64,000 bases of DNA from Adineta steineri (GCA_905250115.1 CAJNOI010000280.1:27111-91110), one strand, 5' to 3'. Counted from the stretch's first letter, positions 1-12,240 are shown. The notes: a model not told the origin generated them from the sequence alone. A program made the numbers and translations.

Positions 1-56
1 AAAAGAAAAGTTTAGTGTAATGTTCAAAGATTAGACTGATAAAAGTTTTCGTTTTT

Positions 57-438
57 TTAAAATTTACTATTAGCAATTGGTTTTTTATCATTCGTATTGT
101 TTTCCTTCGTTATTATTTCTTGTTTTTCTTCATTATTAGTTCTAGTTGTTGTATTTTCATTGAATTTTAATTCATTTACTTTATGTTGAATTTGTAGCTC
201 AAAAGAAATATTATTTGATATTTCATAAAATAATTCTTCATGAGTATCATTATTATTTTCAATTAATTCATCAGATTCTTCTTTCGTATAATTTGATGAT
301 GCTGTGTTATTAAGAAGATATTTATCAAATGATTAGATACATGAGGATTCTTTGCCATTAACACCTAAATCTACTGATGAATCATTTGAACCTTGTTGAG
401 GTGGTAGAGATGGAATATTCATAGCATTTTTTGTCGCA
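57..438 (-). pseudogene. Decayed 3' exon of an unknown gene
   Basis: On the minus strand an open frame of about 125 codons runs from a likely 3' splice site (AG at 440-439) to a TAA at 59-57. It is interrupted by one in-frame TAA at 335-333. The frame is rich in Asn, Glu, Thr and Ser and ends in a long acidic, low-complexity tail. It has no recognisable domain. The codon-like composition and the single interrupting stop suggest the last exon of a gene that has acquired a nonsense mutation. The upstream exons would lie further right (beyond 438), but I could not identify them. It could also be non-coding AT-rich sequence that happens to be open. Confidence 0.4.
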
Positions 439-2294
439 CTAAAGTAGAAAGTTTTTATTAAAAAACAAAAAATGATAGCAACTGAAAAGCTGAATTCCTT
501 TCAAAGAATTTAGAAACAATAAATTTTTATTGTTTGATTTTCATGAAAATTATTTTAATCCTTCTTAAAATAGATCATATTTACGATGAAGAAAAATCAA
601 TATTTACTCTGAAAAATTATTATATTGAACAGCAATCCAATACTGATATTTTCGAAGCTAAATTTTCATGGAATAAGATAAACTTTAATAAGATATTATT
701 TATAAATTTTGTTAGAAAAAAATTAAACTCAATAAATAATCTGTAAATCTAAGAGTAATGGTATGACACTGAAGTTTTTTTCCTTAGAGACAATCCACAA
801 CACATACAAAATACTTCATTTATATGCATTAATTGTTTATTGTATAAAAAGTATTCGAATTTAATTCTAACCTATTGATATTATCTTTAGTTATTTTTTT
901 TCTTCTTTGTCACAACAGCAGCCTTGGGAGTGCGGGTATGTGTATTATTTCTGTACTCTTACCCACACTCATTCTTGTTCTTTGTGTTAATTTACGAAGA
1001 ACAACCTGCTTTTTCATTCCTAAGTAAAATTTTCTTCTTAGGAAATCTTTGTTTCGTTTCATTGACCAACAATGAATCACGTTGGACTTTATTGGATAAT
1101 CTTCTTACTTCGTTATTTCTCCTGAGAATATCACCCATGAACAACAAAGAAACTCATTTGTTGATAGTTTACTTGTGACGGTTTCTCGTAATTTTATGCC
1201 TTTTGAGTTGATTCGAATCATATTCACTACGATGATATTCAATAAATCTTTTTGTTTATTTGCAATAGGATCAGAAGTGTTTATCTTTGTAGAATCTTAT
1301 AGCAAAATCGTCTTCTACTATGGTTTGTACAAGCTAAATTTTCTCTGCATCCTGACAAAAGAAGTAAAAAACGCTTGTTTTTTTTTGTTTTAAATCGTAT
1401 AAAACAAGATGCGATAAGAAAGAGTGAGAAAGAAAGAAATGTTATGCATGCACAGTGTATGTGAAAAGAATTTTGTTGCATTTTTCTTCTGATTTCAACT
1501 CACGCATCATCGATGATTTACCTTGAATGTTTTGATTTGATTGGCTCGATGTAGTCATTGCCACTAAAATGCACAGTAGAAAAGAACGGAATTCACAGCA
1601 AACGTAAACCAAAGAAAGAACGAAAGTAAAGTAAAATTTGATCGTTTCACTAAAATAATCATCAAATGACTACCTCAAACAAATGAACCTTCTCACAGTA
1701 CAATCACCAATCTTATTAACAATTATACATCAGTAAAATTTATTCTAACTGTCTTGGTGATATCAATTATTCAACTACAATCAGCAACGAATTTCAGTGT
1801 TCGAATTCGATTCGTTTCCGGTCTTTGCCATTGAGATCAATCTTCATATCCTCAAATCTTGTCGGATTTGTTTCTCTGATATCTTAAAGTCGAAATAGCT
1901 AAAGATAACAAAACTAGCACGCATAATATTATTCGATCTCGTACCAAATTCATCAAAAGAAGCATGCATGCATAACATCTTCACAACTCTTGTTGGATCT
2001 GATGTCTAGCTTTTCATTTGTATCTCTTATCATCTGTACATTTGCACGACATCATACGCCACTTTCATATCTATTTTTTTCTTTTGTTTCGTTTCTTCCT
2101 TTTCTTCAGTGTCTACGTAGACGTATCTATCCCGTCAACGTGCCTATGCGCATATGTGTTGTTGTGTGCGTAAAGTAAAAAGAAAAAAGAATCGAAATAA
2201 AATCTTAAAATGTGTATGCAAATTATCTTTTTATTCTTACCGTTTTAGAAGTTTTAGTATTTGAATTGTGTGAAGAAGTTTCTTCTTATTCAAC
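439..2294. other. Intergenic region without a recognisable gene
   Basis: Apart from one short hairpin (927-973), I see only AT-rich sequence with short, unconvincing ORFs. The last few hundred bases before the ART gene presumably contain its promoter and 5' UTR; no core motif is clear. Confidence 0.6.
927..973. repeat. Telomere-like G/C-arm hairpin 1
   Basis: The left arm (GAGTGCGGGTA) pairs imperfectly with the right arm (TACCCACACTC) across a loop of roughly 20 bases. It has the same layout as the other hairpins of this family: G-rich arm first, C-rich arm second. Confidence 0.5.
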
Positions 2295-5200
2295 ATGGCT
2301 ACAGCAGGAGCAGACGATGAGAAATCAAGTTCAGAGCGTGTTTTGCGCATCACTGATATTGAGAAAGAACCACTCGAACTTCTCTTACCCATTGCCGGCT
2401 ACGAACAAATGCCACTTGTATCACTTGAGAAGGCCATCGAACCACTCGTTCCTCTGCTGCCACTCATTCGAACTTATGCTTATGTTGCGAAAGGAAGATG
2501 CGAAAATCCTGCTGATGATCTTACTCAAGACGAATCAGCTTCTATTATGTTATATACTATGGAATGGAAACCACGAAATCAATGTCTCTATGTCGCTCTG
2601 AACGCCACACTACGATCAAAAGATCGAGACCAACTCACACCATGGTTCCTTTATTTGAGACTTTTTCTTAATGCACTCCTTCGCTTACCGTCAATATCAC
2701 GAACAGTTTTTCGAGGAGTTAAGTTGGATATGAGTAAAGAATATGCAACGGGAAAAACTATTGTCTGGTGGGGATTTTCTTCATGTACGGTTATTATAGA
2801 TGTTTTACAGTCAGAAGCATTTTTGGGTAAAACAAGTGAAAGAACATTGTTTACAATTGAATGTCTTCGTGGGAGAGACATTCGTAAACATTCTTATTTT
2901 TCATCCGAGGACGAAATCCTTCTTGTACCTGCTACCCATTTCAAAGTCGTTGGTTGTCTCAATCAAGGTTCTCTGAATCTTGTTCATTTACAAGAAATCG
3001 AACCACTATTTCCACTTTTACAACCGATACTACCACTGTTAGGTAAGTGTCACTCCTAGAAGAAGATTTTCTCGCTTGATTCTTTTTACACTTCATCCAA
3101 TTTGTGTTGATAAGACATGTTTGATGAAATAAACATGCACTTTGATTAATACTAGCCACCCAGTGAAAAATAACCATTGAAAATAACGGTATAGAACAAG
3201 TTCCAAAAACAAAGTCAGCTTTTTTTAAGAAAAAAAAGCGTTCCACAAAATTTGGAACGTGTTCCAACATGGAACGGTCAAGAACGCATTCCACTGTTTC
3301 TGGAACGGTCAAGAACATATTCCACTGTTTCTGGAACGCTCTTTTTCAGGAAAAACAGGCATTTATTTTTCTGGAAAGCGTTCCCGATAATTATCATCTA
3401 CATGCACATTCTCTACAATAATCTTCAAAGAGAAGTAAGTACAAGATTCGTCAAGAGACCTCTTCCAATGCAACTTTACGAGCTCTATCCAATAGCGTGC
3501 TCAGATTTTTTGTAGATTAAACTATAGAAATTATGACATGAAATATTTTTTTTGAAAATTGAGTTTGTCAGCTGGGAAGTACAACCTAGCGAATGTTCTT
3601 CCATTTTTTATGTTAATTTTAATCTACCGTACTTCAGCATAGATAGTTTTGAACCAAAACTGGCGTTAAATTTAGATGAAAGTGTTCCATAATTTAGAGA
3701 ACGGCGACGGATTCATTCTACTCTTGTTAAGAATAATATTTGGTTATCTGGAATGCACTTATCAGTTCAAAGAATTCGTTCGCAGACGTTATTTTAAGGA
3801 ACGTCAAAGAAAACGATCTCATTTTAATCGAATCCAATTCTAATCGTTCCAAGAAAGAATGATAAAAAACTCATTCCACTAGGTTTTGGAACGGGCTAGA
3901 GCGCTTTCTGTTCATTCGAAGAACGATTTTTGAATCGAGAAGAAAGCGTTCTATAATAATATGGAACGGCAAAGAATGGGTTCCACTAAATACTAAACAT
4001 TCTTTTGCCATTAATGAATGCTTTCGTCAAACTGCAGAAAGCGTTTTCCTAATGCAGGATCAGTTTCCATGTTTTTACGAATGCGTTTTCTACCGTTTTT
4101 TTTCATGGTCATTTTTCACTGGGTGCATGCTATCAAAATAGTTCTTCACTGAACGAATCGAAGGTTTTTTTTGTCTTCGGAGATTTCTGGTGAAAATACA
4201 TTTCGTCAGCTCAATAAGATCATATCGAAAATGATCAAATAATCGATATTACAACAAGATTTTGTACTTAGGTATATCCATAAGTAATGTCGTCTCTATT
4301 TCTTTTTCTTTATTAAAGTGTCAAAAGAAAATGAAACTGGATTTTTTTGGTACTATTTCATAACTATCTAAGTAAGAGTCACACTAATGAAATTTCGAGC
4401 AGAACTGTATTCGTGTTGATATGCACGAAAAGAAGGTTAATCGAACGAATATGTTGCACATTAATTCAGCAACGCTTTATTCCATTCAATGTTCAAAATA
4501 ATGACCTTGATTATCCACACACAACTATATTCTTTCAATCCACTTATCAAATGTTTTTTCTATACTCGTCCATACTCAATGAGTACATAAACTCCGTCAC
4601 AGAGTTATCTTAGCCTTCGTGGAATCGTTTACACCATATTTCAGCTGTTCTAAGGCCAGGAACTTGATCACCACGAACAGCATATAATTCGTCGTAAATC
4701 ACTCATGGTTAAATATTACGCGTGATGCGCATTTCGATATGAAACCGGATTTTTTTCTTACTCATTTAGAAACAGATATAGTAATCAAGTTTAATTCGAC
4801 TCTCATTGCCCTTTTGGCTTTCCTTGAAGTATACGAATAAGCTATATCTATACGAGACTAATAAGATGTTGTGGACGTGTAGGCGACAAAACCTACGAGA
4901 AAAAAGAAAAAACAAAGGAAAAGCTAAGTTTGCACGCAAATGATCGATAATATCACATAATATCAAAATTAAGTTTCGCACAAAGACAGTTTTACTCGAA
5001 ATTTCATTGTAATGACTCTTAGTGAGATAGTGATGAAATAATATAGAAAAATCCAGTTTCCTGTTCTCTATCTTCCAGTAAAAAAAGATAGAGGTGGCAT
5101 TACTTATGGATACACCTAAGTAAGATGGATGTGTAAAATATGTTTCCTACATCGTCTTCGTTTCATTGCGGATAGATTTTTCCTTCGTTTTTAAGATAGA

Positions 5201-6268
5201 GATTTTATATTGATTGTGAATCAATGAAAGATGAAAGATTTTTCATCCAACAGTATCTCATTCAAACAATATTGGTCATTTTCTTCGCTGTTATTCATAT
5301 GTAATCAAACAAAAATTGTTCTTCTTTTAGTACAACCGAGTGTTCATTGTGCATCTGATATTCATTCCAACAGCAAATGGAACCAGAAAGGAGTGACTAT
5401 CGCTGGTGGAAATGGTCAAGGAGATCAATTCCATCAACTCTCAAATCCTTGTGGTATCTATGTTGATGATGATCATCAAAGTATTCTCATTGCGGACTAT
5501 TGGAATAATCGTGTTGTAGAATGGAAGTGGGACAAAAACGATGTTGAAGTTGTTGTCAATGGAAATGAACCAGGAAATCAGTTGAATAAATTATCTTGTC
5601 CAACCGACGTCGTTATGGATAAAAGTGATCATTCGCTCATCGTTTGTGATCGAGATAACAAACGCATCATACGATGGTTTCGTCAAAATCCTACAAATTC
5701 ACAAATTCTCATCTCTAACATTGATTGCTGTCGTCTGACACTAGATCAAGATAGAAATCTTTATGTTTCTGATTCGCAAAAGTGTGAAGTGAGACAATGG
5801 AAGAAAGGAGAAACAGAAGGAACCATCGTTGCTGGTGGAAACGGAAAAGGACATCACTTCAATCAACTTAATCGACCTACGTATATCTTCGTCGATCAAG
5901 ATCAGTCTGTTTACGTGTCGGATTGCTCGAATCATCGTGTGATGAAATGGATGAAAGATGGCAAAGAAGGAATGGTTGTGAGTGGTGGACACGGTGAAGG
6001 AAACAGTTTGACACAATTGTATCAACCTCAAGGAGTCACTGTCGATCATTTGGGTAATGTTTACGTTGCTGATTGGGGAAATCATCGAATCATGCGATGG
6101 TTGAAAGAATCAAACGAAGGTTCGATTATTCTTGGTGGTAATGGTCGTGGGCAACAATCAAACCAATTCGACTCTCCTTGCGGTTTATCATTTGATCGAC
6201 AAGGAAATCTTTATGTTTCCGACTGGGGAAACCATCGAGTCCAAAAATTTGAAATGGATTTGAATTGA
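2295..6268 (+). CDS. Arginine ADP-ribosyltransferase-NHL fusion (two exons)
   Basis: Exon 1 (2295-3042) encodes an ART domain (PF01129 family) of about 250 aa. The R-S-E signature is visible: R140 (VFRG), S162/S163 (GFSSCT) and E205/E207 (SEDEILL). Such enzymes move ADP-ribose from NAD+ to arginine. The exon ends at a good donor (TTAG/GTAAGT) in phase 1. Exon 2 (5331-6268, acceptor CTTCTTTTAG) continues in the matching phase and encodes six NHL blades ending KFEMDLN. The joined protein would be about 561 aa, with no signal peptide on the ART part. The intron of about 2.3 kb holds two transposon remnants (3157-4125 and 4267-5120). Alternative: the NHL part is a separate gene starting at ATG 5231, which gives a hydrophobic N-terminus. 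The phase match favours fusion, but a transcript is needed to prove it. Confidence 0.7.
3157..4125. mobile_element. Non-autonomous foldback transposon, CCCAGTGAAAAAT ends
   Basis: The terminal inverted repeat begins CACCCAGTGAAAAAT on the left, and the reverse complement of the right end begins the same way. The interior is self-complementary, with many GGAACG/CGTTCC motifs in both orientations and a short tandem repeat around 3255-3345. No transposase is present and the target duplication is unclear. It lies in the predicted intron of the ART-NHL gene. Its ends resemble those of the element at 21881-22247. Confidence 0.7.
4267..5120. mobile_element. Degenerate mariner-like element with TA target duplication
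   Basis: The element is 854 bp and flanked by TA on both sides (4265-4266 and 5121-5122). The inverted ends start CTTAGGTRTATCCATAAGTA and remain similar for about 160 bp. This terminal sequence and the TA duplication are typical of mariner elements. The interior holds a decayed piece of transposase on the minus strand (4612-4735). Confidence 0.8.
4612..4735 (-). pseudogene. Remnant of mariner transposase N-terminal helix-turn-helix
   Basis: A minus-strand frame reads [12 protein letters not shown] followed by a stop and then DN, with MRITRNI and further stops upstream. This resembles the mariner N-terminal region (TTRNI ... RT..RWF.KF..GDE). Several stop codons show it is dead. The match is made by eye to the remembered family pattern. 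Confidence 0.5.
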
Positions 6269-6341
6269 AGTAGTTTTACGTATCAGAAATGAAAGCGAAG
6301 TTTGATTTAAATAAAAGTATAATATAATGATGATGTATACC

Positions 6342-6540
6342 GAGGGTGTGTATATTGTGAATGTGGCTGTGAGAGTGAATAGAACGAGNNNNNNNNNNNN
6401 NNNNNNNNNNNNNNNNNNNNNNNNNNNNNNNNNNNNNNNNNNNNNNNNNNNNNNNNNNNNNNNNNNNNNNNNNNNNNNNNNNNNNNNNTGAGTATTAATG
6501 TGGAAGGAATATAATAACCACACTCACACCCACACTCTCA
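6342..6540. repeat. Telomere-like hairpin 2, split by a gap
   Basis: The left side contains GAGGGTGTG; the right side contains CACTCACACCCACACTCTCA. A run of 100 Ns (6389-6488) sits between the arms, so the loop is not known. Confidence 0.5.
6389..6488. other. Assembly gap (100 N)
   Basis: A run of exactly 100 Ns, the conventional size for a scaffold gap of unknown length. It lies between the arms of a hairpin just upstream of the PLP-enzyme gene, so 5' UTR or promoter sequence may be missing. Confidence 0.95.
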
Positions 6541-6572
6541 AGTTTTTTGTTAAATTTCAGATAAAAAGTAAC

Positions 6573-7901
6573 ATGTCATCGATTGTACGACGTGATTTTG
6601 GTTCATTTCATAGTTCAAATGTAGAAGAATTATTAGATCTACCGGATGATTGTTTTATATCATTATCAGAACCATTTCCTTTATATGATTATACAAGTGA
6701 TGATAAGATTCCATTTGGACCTGCGATGAATGAAAAATATTTTTTATTAGATAATAAATATATATTTCTTAATCATGGAGCATTTGGTTGTGTATTACGT
6801 CAAGCATTAGAATATTCACATTTATTTCAATATTATATTGAAAAACAACCATTAAGTTTTTATGATCGTGAAATTTTTCCAAGATTAGTAGATGTAATAA
6901 GAAAAATGGCAAAATTTTTAGGTTGCACAACACCAAAGAATTTGATATTAGTTGAAAATGTTACATTTGCTTGGAATTCTATAATAACATCATTAAATAT
7001 AGATGATAAAAGTCATATATTTATAATGAATACTATGTATGGTGCTTATAAAAAGTATATAAAGAAGATTTGTTTAGAGACTGGTGCGAAATTATATGAA
7101 TTCTCAATTGAATTTCCCATTGATGATATTAATAAGGTTGTAGATAAAATAAAACTTGCTCTTAAATCAAATAAATTTACTTATGCATTCTTTGATCATA
7201 TATCAAGTCAATCGCCATTCATCTTACCAATAAATGATCTTTGTTATTATTGTAAACAATTAAATATTTCATGTATCATTGATGGAGCACATGCACTTGG
7301 TTCAATCAATCTTCGTTTTGATTATGAAGATAATTATTTACCAGATATTTATTTAACAAATTGTCATAAATGGTTTTGTGCACCCAAAGGAGTGGGTCTA
7401 TTATATATAAAATCAAATAGTAAACTAATAATTCATCCATGTATACAATCACATGGAATTGATTCTGGGATGCATTCAGAATTTCTTTGGACTGGTCTTA
7501 AAGATTACACAAGTTTCTTAGCATTAAATGAATGTTTACGTTTTTGGTCATATTATGATATGAAAATAATTATAGATCGTAATACAAAATTAGCTAAAGA
7601 TGCAAGTGATTTATTAGTAGAAATGTGGAATACATCAAAATTAACTTCAGATGATATATCTGGTCCAATGCGTTGTATAAAATTGCCGATATCTAATGAT
7701 AATAATGGTGGTTTTAAATATGATGATGCTGAAATAATACAAAATCAACTTTATCATGATTATAATATTGAAGTACCAATTAAAAATATTGATGGAAATT
7801 TATACGTTCGAATATCAATACATATCTATAATTATATTGAACAATATGAACAACTAGGTAATGCTATAATCGAAATTGTTGGCAAGTGGCATCAGAAATA
7901 A
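6573..7901 (+). CDS. Class V aminotransferase-fold PLP enzyme (isopenicillin N epimerase-like)
   Basis: A single 442-aa coding exon. Family marks visible are FLNHGAFG near the N-terminus (the class V phosphate-cup start), DGAHALG with D237 to pair with the pyridine nitrogen, and TNCHKWFCAPKG with K266 as the likely Schiff-base lysine, followed by GVGLLY. Length fits the epimerase/cysteine-desulfurase-like branch (about 400-450 aa). I chose ATG 6573 because TTAAATTTCAG just before it looks like a 3' splice site; the frame stays open upstream to 6498 only through the hairpin arm. The substrate is not predictable: relatives include isopenicillin N epimerases, ergothioneine-pathway C-S lyases and uncharacterised animal proteins. 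No signal peptide, so probably cytosolic. Confidence 0.85.
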   Translation: MSSIVRRDFGSFHSSNVEELLDLPDDCFISLSEPFPLYDYTSDDKIPFGPAMNEKYFLLDNKYIFLNHGAFGCVLRQALEYSHLFQYYIEKQPLSFYDREIFPRLVDVIRKMAKFLGCTTPKNLILVENVTFAWNSIITSLNIDDKSHIFIMNTMYGAYKKYIKKICLETGAKLYEFSIEFPIDDINKVVDKIKLALKSNKFTYAFFDHISSQSPFILPINDLCYYCKQLNISCIIDGAHALGSINLRFDYEDNYLPDIYLTNCHKWFCAPKGVGLLYIKSNSKLIIHPCIQSHGIDSGMHSEFLWTGLKDYTSFLALNECLRFWSYYDMKIIIDRNTKLAKDASDLLVEMWNTSKLTSDDISGPMRCIKLPISNDNNGGFKYDDAEIIQNQLYHDYNIEVPIKNIDGNLYVRISIHIYNYIEQYEQLGNAIIEIVGKWHQK

Positions 7902-9303
7902 GAAAATTTTTGATTTATTTATTATTGAAATGTTTCAAGATTTTTTCTTATTATCAATCATTTGTAGAAAAGAAAACTGGTTTTTTATTAAAGTTGAATG
8001 GTTAATGTTTTTCTAATAAGGAAAAAGCTATGAATTTAAAGATTCGTATTTATATAAATAAAGAATAATGTAACAGAGATTGTTCATTTTTCAATCAAAA
8101 ATAATTCAAAAAATATTCGGCTGTAAAATCTTTCTTTTGATCACAAATAATATATACTTGACTAACATTACTATATTTCAAATCTATATATATCTTGTAA
8201 CTAGAAGAAAAATGATTCGTTATATTTCATAATTTACGTAAGTTTTATCTGAAGAATAATGAACTCTCCTTAGAATAGAATACCCACACCCTATTGTTTT
8301 ATATATTGTTACAATAATAGTAATCATATTAATGAGTCAATACATCAATACGAAGAGTATTGGCAACTATATTTCTCAAGTTTCTTATTATTTTTCGTTA
8401 CATAGTATAATTAGAATATGTTGAAACCTACTATACATCATGTAACAAGTGTTATATGTATGTATATTCAATTTACCATGGATAAGGATAGATTTCGATG
8501 AATTATTGTTGTGCTTTGTTTTTTCGTGCTTCATGATCAATATCATATAACATGTTAAAAGATAACTTTTTAAATTGTCTTTTTGCAATCAATCGTAACT
8601 ATTTTTTAAAGGTCTTCTTCTTCTTTGTAATAAATGAAATGTAACAGATACCTACTGAGAAGTGGGAAAAAACTAAGACACTAATCTCGGAAGTAAATAA
8701 AAAGAAAAAGAGAAACTGTATATAAGAAGATGGTTACCGTTTGGCCTTTCATCTATTTTCAAAACAAAGACAGCATACTGATACACAATCAAAGGTATGG
8801 AAATTATTTCATAAGAATCAGAGAAGAAGTTTTAAAATATTGAAGATCTGTAAAAAAAAAGAAGATTCGAACCATGTTTGAGAGGATCATACAAATAGAG
8901 GGGTGGATGTTGGTGTGATAAATGATTGGCACCCACACTCAACAAGAGATATTTTTTCTTCTTCATGTAAGAAAAACATGATTTTATTTGAGACAAAAAA
9001 ATTGATCGCACAGCATCTTGTTTTTTCTTATCTCGTAAATAAAAAAGTACATACTCAAGTTTTACATTCTACATTGAAAGTGCATGAGCGTGGATGTGAC
9101 TATTATTTTTATTATATGCCGCCGTTAGACTCTTAAAAGATATTACATCAATTTTATTAGTCGAATTTTGTCATAAAAAATAATTCTTTTTCGATCTCTT
9201 TTGCTACCGAAAAATACTTCTATCGTCATTGAATTATTACGTTTAGAATTATAAAAATAGATAAGAAAATATTCATCTTTTCTATAAATTTCTATTCGAA
9301 GGC
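7902..9303. other. Intergenic region
   Basis: AT-rich, with no convincing ORF. It holds one hairpin (8899-8942) and an isolated TACCCACACCCTA arm near 8281. The last 150 bp resemble the regions just before the other B-box/NHL genes, ending in a shared TATAAATTTCTATTC-like leader before the ATG. Confidence 0.6.
8899..8942. repeat. Telomere-like hairpin 3
   Basis: The arms GAGGGGTGGATGTTGGTGTG and CACCCACACTC flank a loop of about 14 bases. G-rich arm first. Confidence 0.55.
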
Positions 9304-10907
9304 ATGGCAATGGCAAACAACAAAACACAATGTTTTAAATGCAAGAAAGAAAAAACAAAATACTCTTGTAGAGGATGCTCACAAAGATTTTGTTGTACGG
9401 ATTTAGCAGAGCATAAACAGTTATTAAATGAAGAATTACATCATATTACTAATGATTATGATGAATTTAAACAAAGAATTAATGAACAAAAACAAAATCC
9501 AGAAAATTATTCATTAATAAAACAAATTAATCTATGGGAAATAAATTCGATTGAAAAAATTAAACAAAAAGCAGAAGAGTACAGAGAAAATGTGATTAAA
9601 TCATCACAAACATGTATCAATGATATTGAAATGACATTTAATGTTTTACGTGAACAAATAAAACAAATTCATGAAGAAAATGAATTTAATGAAATGAAGT
9701 TAAATTATTTAAGAAATCAATTGATGAAAATTACAGAAGAATTAAATAATCCATCAAAGATTTCTATTGAACAAGATTCAAAATCATTTATTGGTGAAAT
9801 TTTATTTGTTTTCTCAAAAAGTAAGTTTTTTAGAGACAATTTTTAAGAGAATAATTCTCGTTTTCTATACTATTCTGTTGAAAAACTAAAAACAATGATA
9901 CTAATATAGAGAAAAGATTAAATTTATTTGTATGCAAAGGAAAAGAATGATATGATATAAATTAATATCAAATTAAAAAATTAATATTTTTTTCTTCTTC
10001 TCATCATTTTCTAGAACCAAAATTCAATAAATGGAAACAAGATGCCATCACTGTAGCTGCTGGAAATGGACAAGGACACAGATTAAATCAACTTTGTGGT
10101 CCCCATGGAATCTTTATTGATAAAAACAAAAATATTTTCATTGTCGATCGTGATAATCATCGTATTGTTGAATGGAAATATAATGCAAAGGAAGGACAAA
10201 CTATTGCAGGTGGAAATGGCAGAGGATATCTAATAGATCAATTGAATCGACCAACAGATGTAATTGTTAATCAACAAGATCATTCGATCATTATTACCGA
10301 TTCTGAGAACAAACGGATGATTCAATGGTCTGGTCAAAATCAAACAGTTCTCATTAAGAAAATTCACTGTTGGGGCTTGGCAATGGATAAGTACGGATTT
10401 CTTTATGTTTCTGATTGTGAGAAGAATGAAGTGAGACGATGGAAAATGGGAGAATACAACAATGAAGGAATTGTAGTGGCAGGTGGAAATGGCAGACGAG
10501 ATCAACTCTCTTATCCTACTTTTATCTTTGTTGATGAAGAACAATCTGTTTATGTTTCAGATTCGTTCAATCATCGTGTGATGAAGTGGAGAAAAGATGC
10601 AAAAGAAGGAACAGTTGTAGCTGGAGGAAATGGGAAAGGAAAAAATCTCAGTCAATTATATTATCCTGGAGGAGTAATTGTTGACCATTTTGGTCAAATC
10701 TATGTGGCAGATTCTTGGAATCATCGAGTAATGCGTTGGCGTGAAGGTAAAGAAGAAGGTGAAATTGTTGTTGGTGGAAATAATAGTCAAGGATATCAAC
10801 CAAATCAACTGAATGCTCCAATGGGTATATCTTTTGATGATGATGGAAATCTTTATGTTGTTGATTCGAGAAATCAACGAATTCAAAAATTTGAAATAAT
10901 TGTGTGA
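9304..10907 (+). CDS. B-box zinc finger, coiled-coil, NHL-repeat protein (copy C)
   Basis: Exon 1 (9304-9820) encodes a B-box-like zinc finger (C-x2-C-x7-C-x2-C-x4-C-x3-D-L-x2-H near residues 9-36) and then a coiled coil of about 130 aa rich in Glu, Lys, Gln and Asn. It ends CAAAAA/GTAAGT in phase 1. Exon 2 (10015-10907; acceptor TTTTCTAG) encodes six NHL blades that repeat an AGGNG...QLNxPxxIxVD...VYVSDxxNHRVxKW pattern. The spliced product is about 469 aa. The layout is that of TRIM-NHL proteins without the RING finger. In that family NHL propellers bind RNA or protein partners; the function here is unknown. The region between the exons contains stops, so splicing is required. First of six similar plus-strand genes in the window. 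Confidence 0.85.
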
Positions 10908-11030
10908 ATGAAGTTTTGGTTTTTCAAGAAAAAAAGGTTTTTTATTGAATAAAAATTGAGAAATAAAAATAAAAGAAAAAGTGAAGTTTTATTATTTAAA
11001 ATCAATGGAGAATCGAATAAATTTTAAAAA

Positions 11031-11104
11031 GGGTATGGGTGTGGGTGTTTATATCAGCATGAGTGTAAATGAGTCAATGGTAGAGATATCTACACCCACA
11101 CCCA
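11031..11104. repeat. Telomere-like hairpin 4
   Basis: The arms GGGTATGGGTGTGGGTGT and ACACCCACACCC flank a loop of about 43 bases. It lies about 120 bp downstream of the copy C stop codon. Confidence 0.75.
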
Positions 11105-12054
11105 ATTAAGTATGTACCGTTTGATAAGGTTTACCGATATGTATACAATGACCTATATACTTCAGGGGTAGCTCTAACTTTTTCTTTCATTAGAATCAGT
11201 TAAATGTCATCGAAAATCTGAATACACTACTCCGTAGCTCTCAGCGAACTGTAACGGGTTCCCATTATCAGATGAATCAAAAAACTTTCCTACCGAAAAA
11301 ACGACTTCGTCATCTGATCGGTAGAGATTGGTTTATATCTGTTTGGAATATGTCGATTTCTTTTTCTTGCATAATTATTTTGCAATCGAATCTTTCAACA
11401 TTAAACTGTCTTTAAAAAGAAACTAACGAGGGAACTTCACCAACTGATACCAAGCTTTTCAGTTCGGACCCCATGCATAAAGTAGGTCCTAGTGAGGTAT
11501 GAAAAACCCCAAAAGGATAAGTGCCATTAGGCCTTCTGTCCCGAGTTATAGGCAATATACTGAAATTTTAGTCTATGGCAGGGTATGTAGGAATAAATCA
11601 AATAACGATATTTCGACCTGAGATTTTGCCCACAGAGAGGTCTATTAGTGACTAGAATACCCTAAAAATTTCAGCTCAAAAGAATGTTTCCTTCTCGAGA
11701 TATTAAAGTCTCAAAAAATCACGTATATCCCACGAAACATACTAGAATTTCCTGTTTTTTAAGACTTTAATATCTCGAGAGGGAAACATTCTTTTGAGCT
11801 GAAATTTTCAGGGTATTCTAGTCACTAATAGACCTCTCTGTGGGCAAAATCTCAGGTCGAAATATCGTCATTTGATTTATTCCTACATGGTGGCGTAACC
11901 AGGGGGGGGGCAGATGGGGCTTAGCCCCATCACTGAGTGTTTAAGCCCCATCACCCGGATTTTGTGGAACTCACGTAAGTTTTCGAAGAAAATCGTGAGT
12001 GTAAGTTTTAAGTTCCAGTTTCCCAGCTCCCCTCCCCCCTCCCCCCAAATTCAA

Positions 12055-12240
12055 TAAAAATAGACGAAAATCATTAAAAATAGCTATAAATTACTACAAA
12101 TTTAATAAAAAAAAATAACGAAAATGGCTATAAATTGCGGGAACTTTTATGAAAATAATGACAAATCGCTAAAAATAGCTATATACTGCCGCGAATTTAA
12201 TATAAATAACCAAAAATTGTCAAAAATAGCTATAAATTAA
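12055..12240. repeat. Degenerate tandem repeat around AAAAATAGCTATAAATT
   Basis: About three to four diverged units of roughly 60 bp, each with AAAATRGCTATAAATT, lie inside the inner transposon. Confidence 0.6.

Noticed and set aside
1990..2178. 62-codon hydrophobic ORF
   Set aside because: No domain, splice logic or paralogue; typical of T-rich non-coding DNA.
2212..2601. 129-codon ORF overlapping the ART exon in another frame
   Set aside because: The ART frame has the family motifs; this one is an out-of-frame shadow.
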